The notes under the pieces are model-generated. The model had not been told where the DNA came from. It made no database searches and worked only from the letters and a program-made list of their open reading frames with translations. Both the position numbers and the translations under genes were made by a program. From an uncultured Clostridium sp. (GTDB lineage Bacteria > Bacillota > Clostridia > Lachnospirales > Lachnospiraceae), in NCBI GenBank assembly GCA_900549235.1, contig URNT01000042.1, positions 1-26,471 of the forward strand: 26,471 bases of DNA, in the 5' to 3' direction. Of the stretch, positions 8,248 to 16,089 are shown piece by piece; within the stretch, counting starts at the first letter, position 1; each line of letters begins with the position of its first letter.

Positions 8248-9273
8248 ATGCAGAACAAGAAAGAAATGGAAGATCAAATGAAGGCATACAAACCGGATAA
8301 GACCAACGGGGATCAGCCTCTGGTCAGCATCTGCTGCATCACCTATAACCATAAGGATTATATCCGCAGCGCCCTGGAGGGCTTTCTGTCCCAGGATACG
8401 GTGTTTGATTATGAGATCCTGGTCTATGACGATGCCTCCACAGACGGAACGGCAGACATTATCAGGGAATATGCCGCCCGCTATCCGAAGCGGATCCATC
8501 CCATCCTCAGTGAGGAAAATCAGTATTCCAAGGGAGTTTCCAATACCAGCGTGTTTAATTTCTCCCGAGTAAGGGGGAAATATGTTTTTATGTGCGAAGG
8601 GGACGATTACTGGACAGATCCCTGCAAGCTGCAGAGGCAGACGGAATATCTGATGGCACACCCCCATTGTTCCCTGTGCTTTCATCCGGCAGTGATCGAA
8701 AGTGTGGACGGTTCAAGGACAGAGGGGATGATGCGTCCGTATAAGGGAAACAGGAAGATCCAGCCAGGGGAGATCGTGGATAAGACCTCAGGCTATCCTA
8801 CCGCCTCTCTTGCCTTTCCTGCCCGGGTGATTAAGGAGCTTCCAGATTATTATCTTAACTGCCCTGTGGGGGATATTCCCATGCAGCTTATGATGGCGGC
8901 AGAGGGCTATGCCTGGTATATGGATAAGCCTATGTGCGTGTACCGGGTAGGGGTGAAAAGTTCCTGGACTACTCTGATGAAGCAGGGGGATTATGAGAAA
9001 AAGCAGAAGAAGTATTATGAGGACATGAGGAAAATGTATGAGGCCTTTGACCGCTCTACGGAGGGAAAATTCCACCAGGAGACAGTGCGCGCGGCGGAAC
9101 GGATCTATTTCCTTACCCAGGTCAATACCAAGCATTATGATATTGTGATGAAGCGGGAATACAGAAGGTTTTTCAGAGAGCTGAGCCTGAGAACCCGGTT
9201 TTTCATCCGGTTTGAGATCCTGGCTCCGGGGCTGTACCGGCGGCTTCAGAATCTGGTGCGGAAAGGAAGTTAA
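8248..9273 (+). CDS. GT2-family glycosyltransferase
   Basis: A 341-residue GT-A glycosyltransferase that starts 4 bases after the previous stop, so the two are probably translationally coupled. After a charged lead of about 25 residues the domain begins at SICCITYNHKDYI. It shows YDDAST with Asp61-Asp62 and CEGDDYW with Asp119-Asp120, the two acidic motifs expected for nucleotide-sugar and metal binding. An AGGAGA site at 8234-8239 suits ATG 8248, although an in-frame ATG at 8266 is possible. No membrane segment is evident. The EGDDYW group is widespread in polysaccharide and glycoprotein clusters and does not predict the sugar. Confidence 0.85.
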   Translation: MQNKKEMEDQMKAYKPDKTNGDQPLVSICCITYNHKDYIRSALEGFLSQDTVFDYEILVYDDASTDGTADIIREYAARYPKRIHPILSEENQYSKGVSNTSVFNFSRVRGKYVFMCEGDDYWTDPCKLQRQTEYLMAHPHCSLCFHPAVIESVDGSRTEGMMRPYKGNRKIQPGEIVDKTSGYPTASLAFPARVIKELPDYYLNCPVGDIPMQLMMAAEGYAWYMDKPMCVYRVGVKSSWTTLMKQGDYEKKQKKYYEDMRKMYEAFDRSTEGKFHQETVRAAERIYFLTQVNTKHYDIVMKREYRRFFRELSLRTRFFIRFEILAPGLYRRLQNLVRKGS

Positions 9274-9276
9274 GAT

Positions 9277-10731
9277 TTGGCAGAAAAACAGATAAAAAAT
9301 AAGGTGGCCAGCGGCCTTATGTGGAAAATATTGGAAAATGGTGGTGCCCAGGGCATCCAGTTTGTCATCGCGGTCATTCTTGCCCGTCTGCTGACACCGG
9401 GGGAGTACGGCCTTCTCAGCATCATTATGATCTTTATCGTTATAGCGAACGTGGTGGTGCAGAGCGGCTTTTCCACAGCCCTGATCCAGAAACAGAACTC
9501 AGACGAGACAGATTTTTCCTCCGTCTTTTATTTCAGCCTGGGAGCGGCGGCTGTGATGTATGCCCTCCTTTACGCGGCGGCGCCGGCAATTGGTTCATTT
9601 TACAGAAATGACATCCTGATCCCGGTAGTGCGGGTGCTGGCGGTGGTGCTCTTTCCGGGAGCGGTGATTGCGGTCCAGACTGCCTATGTGTCCCGGAACA
9701 TGGAGTTTAAGGGACTGTTTCAGGCAACCATGGCGGCAGTACTGGTATCGGGAGCTGTAAGCATTGCCATGGCTCTTAAGGGCTGGGGGGTGTGGGCTAT
9801 GGTGTGGCAGCAGATTACCTATTATCTGGCTCTTATGGTAACGCTGTTTCTGACCGTCAGCTGGCGTCCGGTGCTGCGGTTTTCTTTCGTCCGGGTCAGG
9901 AGCATTCTTTCCTTTGGCTGGAAGCTGCTGCTGGCCTCCCTTTTGGATACCCTGTTTAATAACCTCTACGGCCTTATTATGGGAAAAATTTACAATGAGG
10001 ACCTGTTAGGGGCTTACAACCGGGGCGACCAATTTCCAAAGCTTATTGTCAACAACCTGGGGGCGGCCATCCAGGCGGTGCTTCTGCCTGCATTTTCCGC
10101 CCATCAGGGAGATATTGCCGTGGTGCGGGATATGGTGCGGAGGGCCATCCGGTTAAGCTCCTTTCTGGTGCTTCCCATGCTGTTTGGCCTCTTTGCCGTG
10201 GCAGACACCATGGTTTTAGCCCTTCTTGGGGAAAAATGGATGGTCTGTGTGCCTTATCTTCGGATCATGTGCATTGCTTATTCCTTCTGGCCCATCCATA
10301 TCACCAACCTTCAGGCCATCAATGCGGTGGGGCGCAGCGATGTGTTCCTTAAGCTGGAGGTGATCAAAAAGACCGTAGGCATTCTGGGCCTTGTGATCGG
10401 CATCCGCTACAGCCCCCTGGTGCTGGTATCCATCAAAGCCGGTATCGATTTCCTCTGTACCTTTATCAATGCCTGGCCAAACAAGAAGCTTTTAGGCTAC
10501 AGCATCGGCAGCCAGTGGAGGGATATTATGCCGTCTATGGTGCTGTCTCTGGTCATGTGCGCGGCGGTATACGGCCTGCAGTTTGTGATTCCAACAGGCC
10601 CCTGGCTGTGCCTGATCCTTCAGGTAGCGGCAGGCGGGGTGCTGTATGCCGGGCTTGCATGGGTGTGTAAGCTGGAGAGCATGAGGTATCTGGTAAACAT
10701 GGTGAAAAACAGACAGGAGAGAGACCTATGA
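9277..10731 (+). CDS. Wzx-type polysaccharide flippase (MOP superfamily)
   Basis: This 484-residue integral membrane protein has many hydrophobic helices and resembles the WzxC branch of the lipopolysaccharide/polysaccharide flippases. Recognisable family features are the N-terminal KVASGLMWKILENGG, the segment ARLLTPGEYGLLSI, and the central YNRGDQFP. Such proteins move undecaprenyl-linked repeat units across the cytoplasmic membrane. Translation appears to start at TTG 9277, four bases after the previous stop, with a GGAAG site about seven bases before it; there is no nearer ATG that keeps the conserved N-terminus. It overlaps the next gene by four bases. A second, unrelated-looking flippase lies in the downstream operon. 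Confidence 0.88.
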   Translation: MAEKQIKNKVASGLMWKILENGGAQGIQFVIAVILARLLTPGEYGLLSIIMIFIVIANVVVQSGFSTALIQKQNSDETDFSSVFYFSLGAAAVMYALLYAAAPAIGSFYRNDILIPVVRVLAVVLFPGAVIAVQTAYVSRNMEFKGLFQATMAAVLVSGAVSIAMALKGWGVWAMVWQQITYYLALMVTLFLTVSWRPVLRFSFVRVRSILSFGWKLLLASLLDTLFNNLYGLIMGKIYNEDLLGAYNRGDQFPKLIVNNLGAAIQAVLLPAFSAHQGDIAVVRDMVRRAIRLSSFLVLPMLFGLFAVADTMVLALLGEKWMVCVPYLRIMCIAYSFWPIHITNLQAINAVGRSDVFLKLEVIKKTVGILGLVIGIRYSPLVLVSIKAGIDFLCTFINAWPNKKLLGYSIGSQWRDIMPSMVLSLVMCAAVYGLQFVIPTGPWLCLILQVAAGGVLYAGLAWVCKLESMRYLVNMVKNRQERDL

Positions 10732-11102
10732 GATTAAAAAATATTCTGCTGACGGTAGAGGACCTTCAGCGCTCCTTCCGGTTCTACCATGACCTGTTCG
10801 GCCTTCAGAAGATCCGGGATTTCGGAGGAAATATCATGCTGACTGAGGGCCTTGTGCTTCAGGAAAAGGCAGAATGGGAAAGACTGATCGGCAGGCAGAC
10901 AGTCCGGGGGGATGTGGAAATGGAGCTGTACTTTGAAGAAGGGGATATGGACAGCTTTCTGGAAAAGCTTGGGAAATATCCCGGAGAGATACGGTATGTG
11001 ACGCCGGTGATGGAATACCCTGAGGGGCGGAGAGTGGTAAGGCTTTATGATGTGGATGGGTATTTGATTGAGGTAGGGGAGGTATGTTCCAGAGTCTTTT
11101 GA
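10728..11102 (+). CDS. VOC-superfamily (glyoxalase-like) protein
   Basis: A 124-residue single-module protein of the vicinal oxygen chelate fold, recognisable from the LLTVEDLQRSFRFYHDLFG start and the DVDGYLIEVGE end. The C-terminal glutamate seen in many metal-binding VOC proteins is kept (IEVGE), but the usual first-strand histidine is not at its expected place, so glyoxalase I activity should not be assumed. The start overlaps the flippase stop in an ATGA arrangement, showing it belongs to the same operon, and a terminator follows. Its role in a glycan operon is unknown; it may act on a small metabolite or only share the transcript. Confidence 0.8.
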   Translation: MRLKNILLTVEDLQRSFRFYHDLFGLQKIRDFGGNIMLTEGLVLQEKAEWERLIGRQTVRGDVEMELYFEEGDMDSFLEKLGKYPGEIRYVTPVMEYPEGRRVVRLYDVDGYLIEVGEVCSRVF

Positions 11103-11171
11103 ATGGCTGGTCCATCTGCCTGTGTGGAAAGTAAAACATCTGGGTATCCCCCTCCTATATAGCAAAAAAGC

Positions 11172-11221
11172 AAAAGCTCCCTCCTTCGCTGCCTGACAGG
11201 CCCGCAAAGAAGGGAGCTTTT
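11172..11221. terminator. bidirectional intrinsic terminator
   Basis: AAAAGCTCCCTCCTT (11172-11186) pairs with AAGAAGGGAGCTTTT (11207-11221) across a 20-base loop with one mismatch. The A-tract and T-tract flanks let it work for both the rightward glycan operon and the leftward transpeptidase gene, which converge here. Confidence 0.85.
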
Positions 11222-11231
11222 ATGAATTGAA

Positions 11232-12806
11232 TTACTGCTGTGCCTTAGCCGCCATCTCGGCTGCCGCAATAGGGTCGGATGGATCCCAGTGCTGGTCCAT
11301 GGAGATGGGCTGTTCGATGGCAGGCCTGTCATAGGGGCCTGGAACAGAGGAGTTGTATACCTCCACTGTGGTTCCCAGTCCGCAGTGGTCAAAGATCCAC
11401 TTGGCGTCGCCGGTAAGATATCGGATACAGCCTGCGGAGCGCACCACTCCCAGGAAATTGTAGGTTTCCGGCTGCAGGGTGTAGATATTGGGCTGCTCGT
11501 AAATGATGGAGTGCATCAGGATACTGAGCCCGGAGCCCAGGCGGGTGGCGTACTGGCAGTGAACGCCGCTGTTCATCAGCCTCCAGCGGTATTTCTCCGG
11601 CGTCTTAAAGGTGCCAAGAGGGGTATCGTCGCCGGTGGAGCAGAGGAAGGATTTCACAGGAATGATAAATCCGTTGGCTCCGTCCTGGGCGTAGATGGTG
11701 GTGGTATTCATCTCTTTATTGATGCGGATCACAAATGGCCCTGCCGCTCCGATGAGAGGCTCTAAATCTGTTACCAGCTTGCCGGACTCATCAAAATAAT
11801 ACTTGTAGCCGTCTATGTACTGCCAGCCTGTTACAGGCATATTGTTTACAAAATAGTAGCGGTCCCTGTCATTCCATCCCCAGCCGGTAAAGGGAGCGCC
11901 GGTGCCGCTGCTGTAGGCCACCGCCCCGTCTACGACCTGGATGCCGTCAGGAGCTGCCGCCTCGATGGTCTTTTCCCTCTTGTACTGCTCGCCTTCTACA
12001 TTCTTTCCCCACAGGGAAACGCGGAAGCTCTTAAGCGCCTTTCCGGTTCCCATGGTTCCGGAGGTCTGGCCGTTCTTGGCCCAGTCAAGCTCGGTGCCGT
12101 CCGAGAGGACAGAGGAGTAGTTTACGTCAAACATATTGCCCACAAAGCCGGTAAAACGGATCTGGATGGCTTCTACCAGGGCGCCGTCCTCCCAGACGGT
12201 GGTATGGCCGCCGTTCATGGCCCATTCACTCCAGCCATGAGCGCTGGTGTAGGTCCGGTACAGGACATTTCCCACAATATTGTTCAGGTAAATGCACAGG
12301 GAGCGGAAGCCTGTCTCAGCGCCCACTGCGGAATCACCGATCACAGGATCCGTCCAGGTGGTATCCGGCCGGAGCACCTGAAGCTGCAGATAAGGGGTGT
12401 TGGATGTGATGGCTGCCTGGAGAGCGGCTGCTTCTGCAGCGGCTGCCTCCTCCGCTGCCTTCTGGGCCGCGGCTGCTTCCGCGTCAGCCTGGGCGCTGGA
12501 AGCGTCGGCAGAGCTGCTGCTGTCCGCGCTGGAAGAAGCGTCCTGGGAACCGGTACTGGAAGAACCATCTGTGCTGTCCGCAACTCCCGGCCCTCCGTCC
12601 TCTCCGGCTACAGAGGCGCCGGTGCTGCTTCCAGAGCTGGAGTTGCTGTTTCCAGAGGGGGATTCCAGAGAAACCGCAGGGGACTTGTTGGCGAAGGCTG
12701 GTCCGTAGTTGGAATCGTCCTGAGACGCCAGGGCTGTGGTGGCCTGTCCAAGGATCATCATACCGGCCAGCAGGATGGCTGCTGAACGGTGAATACATTT
12801 ATGCAT
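11232..12806 (-). CDS. secreted L,D-transpeptidase with ChW and choline-binding-like repeats
   Basis: A 524-residue secreted cell-wall enzyme. A signal peptide (residues 1-27, probable cleavage after ALA) precedes a Ser/Gly/Ala-rich linker to about residue 130. Two ChW-type repeats follow, with GWSEW and a later DGTELDWAKNGQ. Next come two aromatic repeats of the choline/cell-wall-binding kind (GWGWNDRDRYYF, GWQYIDGYKYYF). A C-terminal YkuD L,D-transpeptidase domain carries His432 and nucleophile Cys460 in RSAGCIR. L,D-transpeptidases form 3-3 peptidoglycan cross-links or anchor molecules to the wall. Two departures from the textbook motif are seen: SHGC is SAGC, and the His-to-Ser spacing is 24 residues rather than 14-17. 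The reading frame extends upstream, but AGGAGG at 12815-12820 (complement) fixes the start at 12806. It is a single gene between two glycan operons. Confidence 0.88.
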   Translation of the reverse strand: MHKCIHRSAAILLAGMMILGQATTALASQDDSNYGPAFANKSPAVSLESPSGNSNSSSGSSTGASVAGEDGGPGVADSTDGSSSTGSQDASSSADSSSSADASSAQADAEAAAAQKAAEEAAAAEAAALQAAITSNTPYLQLQVLRPDTTWTDPVIGDSAVGAETGFRSLCIYLNNIVGNVLYRTYTSAHGWSEWAMNGGHTTVWEDGALVEAIQIRFTGFVGNMFDVNYSSVLSDGTELDWAKNGQTSGTMGTGKALKSFRVSLWGKNVEGEQYKREKTIEAAAPDGIQVVDGAVAYSSGTGAPFTGWGWNDRDRYYFVNNMPVTGWQYIDGYKYYFDESGKLVTDLEPLIGAAGPFVIRINKEMNTTTIYAQDGANGFIIPVKSFLCSTGDDTPLGTFKTPEKYRWRLMNSGVHCQYATRLGSGLSILMHSIIYEQPNIYTLQPETYNFLGVVRSAGCIRYLTGDAKWIFDHCGLGTTVEVYNSSVPGPYDRPAIEQPISMDQHWDPSDPIAAAEMAAKAQQ

Positions 12807-12889
12807 GAAAAAAACCTCCTGATATAAAGATCGTAAAATACCATACATGCTTTAATCTAACATATTTGGGGGAAAAATACCAGATGTGA

Positions 12890-12918
12890 TTTACTTTTTA
12901 AACGGCGTATTGTAAAAT
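12890..12918 (+). promoter_or_regulatory. candidate promoter of the second glycan operon
   Basis: TTTACT (12890-12895), a 17-base spacer and TAAAAT (12913-12918) lie 53 bases before the first glycosyltransferase start. A second candidate, TTGACT (12929-12934) with TGTAAG (12952-12957), also has a 17-base spacer but would leave almost no leader before the start codon. The region 12840-12970 is strikingly AT-rich, as expected for a divergent promoter region. No clear promoter for the transpeptidase gene could be fixed. Confidence 0.4.
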
Positions 12919-12971
12919 TGTAAACAAATTGACTCTTAAATGACTTAAGAATGTAAGAAACAGGTGCCATA

Positions 12972-13994
12972 ATGAATAGGAACAGGGATCAGAAGCAGGA
13001 AACAGTAAATATCATATACGCCTCCAATGACGGCTACGCCGGACATCTGGCCGCCTCTTTGTACTCTCTTTTGGAGAATAACCGCAATATAAAGGAGATG
13101 GACATTTACATCTTGTCCGCCGGTATGTCCCGTAAGTGCCAGAAGGGCCTTTTAGAGGTGGCGGAGACATTTCACAGGAAGCTGTTGGTGGCAGAACTGG
13201 GAGAACTGCGGGACCGGTTCCCTTATGAGGTGGATACCAGAGGCTTTGACATCAGCGCCATGGGCCGGCTGTTTGCGCCCAAGGTGCTGCCGGAGTCTGT
13301 GGAACGAGCCCTCTATTTGGACTGCGATACCATTGTCTGCGGCAGCATCCGCTCTTTATATGACACAGAGCTAGGAAACTGCCTGGTGGGGATGGTGATG
13401 GAGCCGACGGTGTATGAGGCCATGCGGGAGGCCATCGGCTTTGAGCGGGATGAGGCTTATTACAATTCCGGCGTGCTCCTGATGGACCTTAAGCAGTGGC
13501 GCAGGCAGAAGGTTCTTGACCGGTTCCTGGATTACTACGGCAGCCATCAGGGACGGCTCTTTGCCTGCGACCAGGACACTATCAACGGAGCCTTAAGAGG
13601 CAGGATCAGAACTCTGCCGCCTAAATACAATTATTTTACCAACTACCGGTATTTCCACTATCGAACCCTGGCAGGGCTCTGCCGGGCATACGAGGAGGTG
13701 GGGAAGGAGGCCTTTAAGGAAGCGGCCCGGTCTCCTGTGATTCTTCACTACCTTGGGGACGAGCGGCCCTGGATCAGGGGCAACCACAACCATTTCCGGA
13801 GGCTGTACGAGTATTATCTGGGGAAAACACCCTGGAAAAATATGAAAAAGCAGCGGGGGAAGGAGCTCTATATGCAGGCCTGGTGGATCTTTAACCATGT
13901 ATCCTTCCTCTGCCCCCCCTTCAGGCTGTGGATCAGCCGCAGGCTGGGGATGAAGGTGATCGACGGACGAAGAAAGGATAAGAAGCATGGATAA
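12972..13994 (+). CDS. GT8-family glycosyltransferase
   Basis: A 340-residue retaining glycosyltransferase of the GT8/LgtC type, which normally transfers galactose or glucose from UDP-sugars. It begins with NIIYASNDGYAGHLAASLYSL, the typical GT8 N-terminus, and has the DxD metal motif as DCD at residues 117-119 in ALYLDCDTIV. YYNSGVLLMDL and CDQDTINGAL are further family blocks, and HYLG near the C-terminal end of the catalytic domain matches the usual late histidine. The last 50 or so residues form a basic, aromatic helix that may touch the membrane. The ribosome binding site (AGGTG) is weak. It opens an operon of twelve same-strand genes, and its end overlaps the next start by 8 bases. Confidence 0.9.
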   Translation: MNRNRDQKQETVNIIYASNDGYAGHLAASLYSLLENNRNIKEMDIYILSAGMSRKCQKGLLEVAETFHRKLLVAELGELRDRFPYEVDTRGFDISAMGRLFAPKVLPESVERALYLDCDTIVCGSIRSLYDTELGNCLVGMVMEPTVYEAMREAIGFERDEAYYNSGVLLMDLKQWRRQKVLDRFLDYYGSHQGRLFACDQDTINGALRGRIRTLPPKYNYFTNYRYFHYRTLAGLCRAYEEVGKEAFKEAARSPVILHYLGDERPWIRGNHNHFRRLYEYYLGKTPWKNMKKQRGKELYMQAWWIFNHVSFLCPPFRLWISRRLGMKVIDGRRKDKKHG

Positions 13995-14907
13995 AGACGG
14001 AGACAGGGAGGACGGCCTTACCTGCTGTATTATTTTAAATTATAATGACGCGGATACCACCCGCAGGCTGGCAGAAGAGCTTAAGGAATATGAGTGTCTG
14101 GACGCTGTGGTGGTGGTGGATAACCATTCTGCTGATGATTCCTGGGAGCGGCTGTCCGGGCTTAAGGGCCAGAGAAAGCTCCATCTCCTCCGCACAGAGG
14201 AAAATGGGGGCTACGGCGCAGGGAATCAGGCGGGGATCGACTATGTGACGGAGGAGCTGAAGGCCCGGTATGTGATCATAGCCAATCCGGACATCCATGT
14301 GACGGAGGAATGTATCTTAAAGGTAAAAAAAGCCCTGGTGGACACAGAGGATGCCGGCGCGGCCTCCGCTCGTGTGATGAGCCCTGAGGGGAAGGAATTA
14401 TTTTCCTATTGGGACCTTCTGCCCTGGTGGAAGGATCTTCTTGACGGAGGACTGTTTACAAGACGGCTTTTTCGGAGTATGCTGTATACACCGCCATACC
14501 GGCTGAAAAAAGCCGGGACAGAAGGAGGACGGCTGGTAGGTGCAGTGCCCGGTTCCTTTTTTATGGTGGATCTGGGGCGGCTTACCCCGGCAGAGGCCGG
14601 AGCGCTCTTTGACCCGGAGATCTTTCTTTACTGCGAGGAAAAGGTGCTGGGGCAGAAGCTTAGGGAGCGGGGGCTTTCAGTGGTTCTTGAGACAGAGGCG
14701 GACTATATCCATGCCCATTCGGTCAGCATCGATAAATCAGTGTCCGGGATCGCGGCCAAACAGAGGATTCTCCACAAAAGCCGGCTTTACTACTATGAGA
14801 ATTACCTCCATGCGGGGAAATGGCAGCTGGCGGCGTCCAGGCTGTTTCTGGACGCGGTACTTTTTGAGGTATGGTTTCTGACGGTGGTATGCCGGCTGCG
14901 GTGGTAG
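13987..14907 (+). CDS. GT2-family glycosyltransferase, rhamnosyltransferase/GlfT-like
   Basis: A 306-residue GT2 enzyme with CIILNYNDADTT at the N-terminus, VVDNHSADDS with Asp45, NGGYGAGNQAGI, and IANPDIHV with Asp102. This set, together with VPGSFFMVDL and the later FLYCEEKVLGQKL, is characteristic of the WbbL/rhamnosyltransferase and galactofuranosyltransferase branch. With glf in the same locus, a galactofuranosyl or rhamnosyl transfer is plausible but not proven. The acidic FLYCEE motif probably contains the catalytic base. A short hydrophobic C-terminus (about 20 residues) could associate with the membrane. It overlaps the GT8 gene by 8 bases, implying coupled translation. Confidence 0.87.
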   Translation: MDKDGDREDGLTCCIILNYNDADTTRRLAEELKEYECLDAVVVVDNHSADDSWERLSGLKGQRKLHLLRTEENGGYGAGNQAGIDYVTEELKARYVIIANPDIHVTEECILKVKKALVDTEDAGAASARVMSPEGKELFSYWDLLPWWKDLLDGGLFTRRLFRSMLYTPPYRLKKAGTEGGRLVGAVPGSFFMVDLGRLTPAEAGALFDPEIFLYCEEKVLGQKLRERGLSVVLETEADYIHAHSVSIDKSVSGIAAKQRILHKSRLYYYENYLHAGKWQLAASRLFLDAVLFEVWFLTVVCRLRW

Positions 14908-14939
14908 CTTTCACCCGGGGACAGGAAGGATAAGAGATA

Positions 14940-16076
14940 ATGGAAACGAACAGGGATGAAAACGGGAAGATTCTTGTTACAAGGTCTTCCCTTCCCTCTT
15001 ATGAGGAATATATAGAGATGATAAAGCCCATCTGGGACAGCGCCTGGCTGACCAATATGGGAGAATTTCACCAGCGCCTGGAACAGGAGCTGAAGGAATA
15101 TATGGACATGGACCGCCTGGTCCTCTTTGTCAACGGCCATATGGCCCTTGAGATGGCTATCCAGGCCCTGGAGCTTACGGGAGAGGTGATCACCACACCC
15201 TTTACCTTTGCCTCCACCACCCACGCCATTGTGAGAAATGGCCTGACGCCGGTGTTCTGCGATATACGCCCGGAGGATTATACCATGGATCCGGATAAGA
15301 TCGAAGCGCTGATTACAGAACGGACAAGTGCCATTATTCCCGTCCACGTCTACGGCAATCTCTGCGACGTGGAGCGGATCGATGCCATTGCGAAAAAGCA
15401 TGGGCTTAAGGTGATCTATGACGCGGCCCATACCTTCGGAGAGCGGTATCAGGGCCGTTCTGTAGGAGAGTTCGGGGATGCCAGTATTTTCAGCTTCCAT
15501 GCCACCAAGGTATTTAACACGATCGAGGGCGGGGCGGTGGCCTTTAAGGAGCCATGGATGGAGCACCGGCTGAACTGCCTGAAAAATTACGGAATTGTGG
15601 ATTCGGAGCATGTGGTCTGGGTAGGCGGCAATGCTAAGATGAATGAATTTCAGGCGGCCATGGGCCTGTGCAACCTGCGCCATGTGGACCGTGAGATCGA
15701 GAAACGCCGTCTGGTGTGCCAGCGGTATATGAGTCATCTGAAAGGGGTGCCGGGACTTAAGCTGCCCCGGTATCAGGAAGGGCTTACGCCTAATTATGCC
15801 TACTTCCCGGTTGTATTTGACGGTTTTGCTCTCACCAGGGATCAGGTGTATGAGTGCCTTGCCAGAGAAAATATTTACGCGAGAAAATATTTCTACCCGC
15901 TTACCAGTCAGTTCCAGTGCTATGAAGGCCGCTTCCCGGCAGAGGAAACGCCGGTGGCCCTCTGGGCGGCGGACCGGGTTCTGACCCTGCCCTGCTATGC
16001 GGATCTGGCCCTGGAGGAGGTAGACCGGATCTGCCGGATTATACTGAAGCCTGCAGGTTTTGGAGGCCTGAAATAA
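14940..16076 (+). CDS. DegT/DnrJ/EryC1/StrS-family PLP aminotransferase
   Basis: A 378-residue member of the sugar aminotransferase family, which uses PLP to convert a 4-keto or 3-keto nucleotide sugar into an amino sugar. TTPFTFASTTHAI, FCDIRPEDYTMD, DAAHTFG and SFHATKVFNTIEGGA are all typical, with Lys190 the expected PLP-binding lysine. It is followed after 13 bases by an ATP-grasp protein, suggesting that the amino group made here may be capped with an acyl or aminoacyl group. No dehydratase or epimerase that would make the keto-sugar substrate is adjacent, so that step must be encoded elsewhere. AGGAAGG about 10 bases upstream supports the start. Confidence 0.9.
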   Translation: METNRDENGKILVTRSSLPSYEEYIEMIKPIWDSAWLTNMGEFHQRLEQELKEYMDMDRLVLFVNGHMALEMAIQALELTGEVITTPFTFASTTHAIVRNGLTPVFCDIRPEDYTMDPDKIEALITERTSAIIPVHVYGNLCDVERIDAIAKKHGLKVIYDAAHTFGERYQGRSVGEFGDASIFSFHATKVFNTIEGGAVAFKEPWMEHRLNCLKNYGIVDSEHVVWVGGNAKMNEFQAAMGLCNLRHVDREIEKRRLVCQRYMSHLKGVPGLKLPRYQEGLTPNYAYFPVVFDGFALTRDQVYECLARENIYARKYFYPLTSQFQCYEGRFPAEETPVALWAADRVLTLPCYADLALEEVDRICRIILKPAGFGGLK

Positions 16077-16089
16077 AAAGGAGTCATAT

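Noticed and set aside
12204..12785. Plus-strand open frames opposite the transpeptidase linker
   Set aside because: Low-complexity Ser/Ala/Gly coding on the minus strand produces long open frames on the other strand; no start signal or domain.
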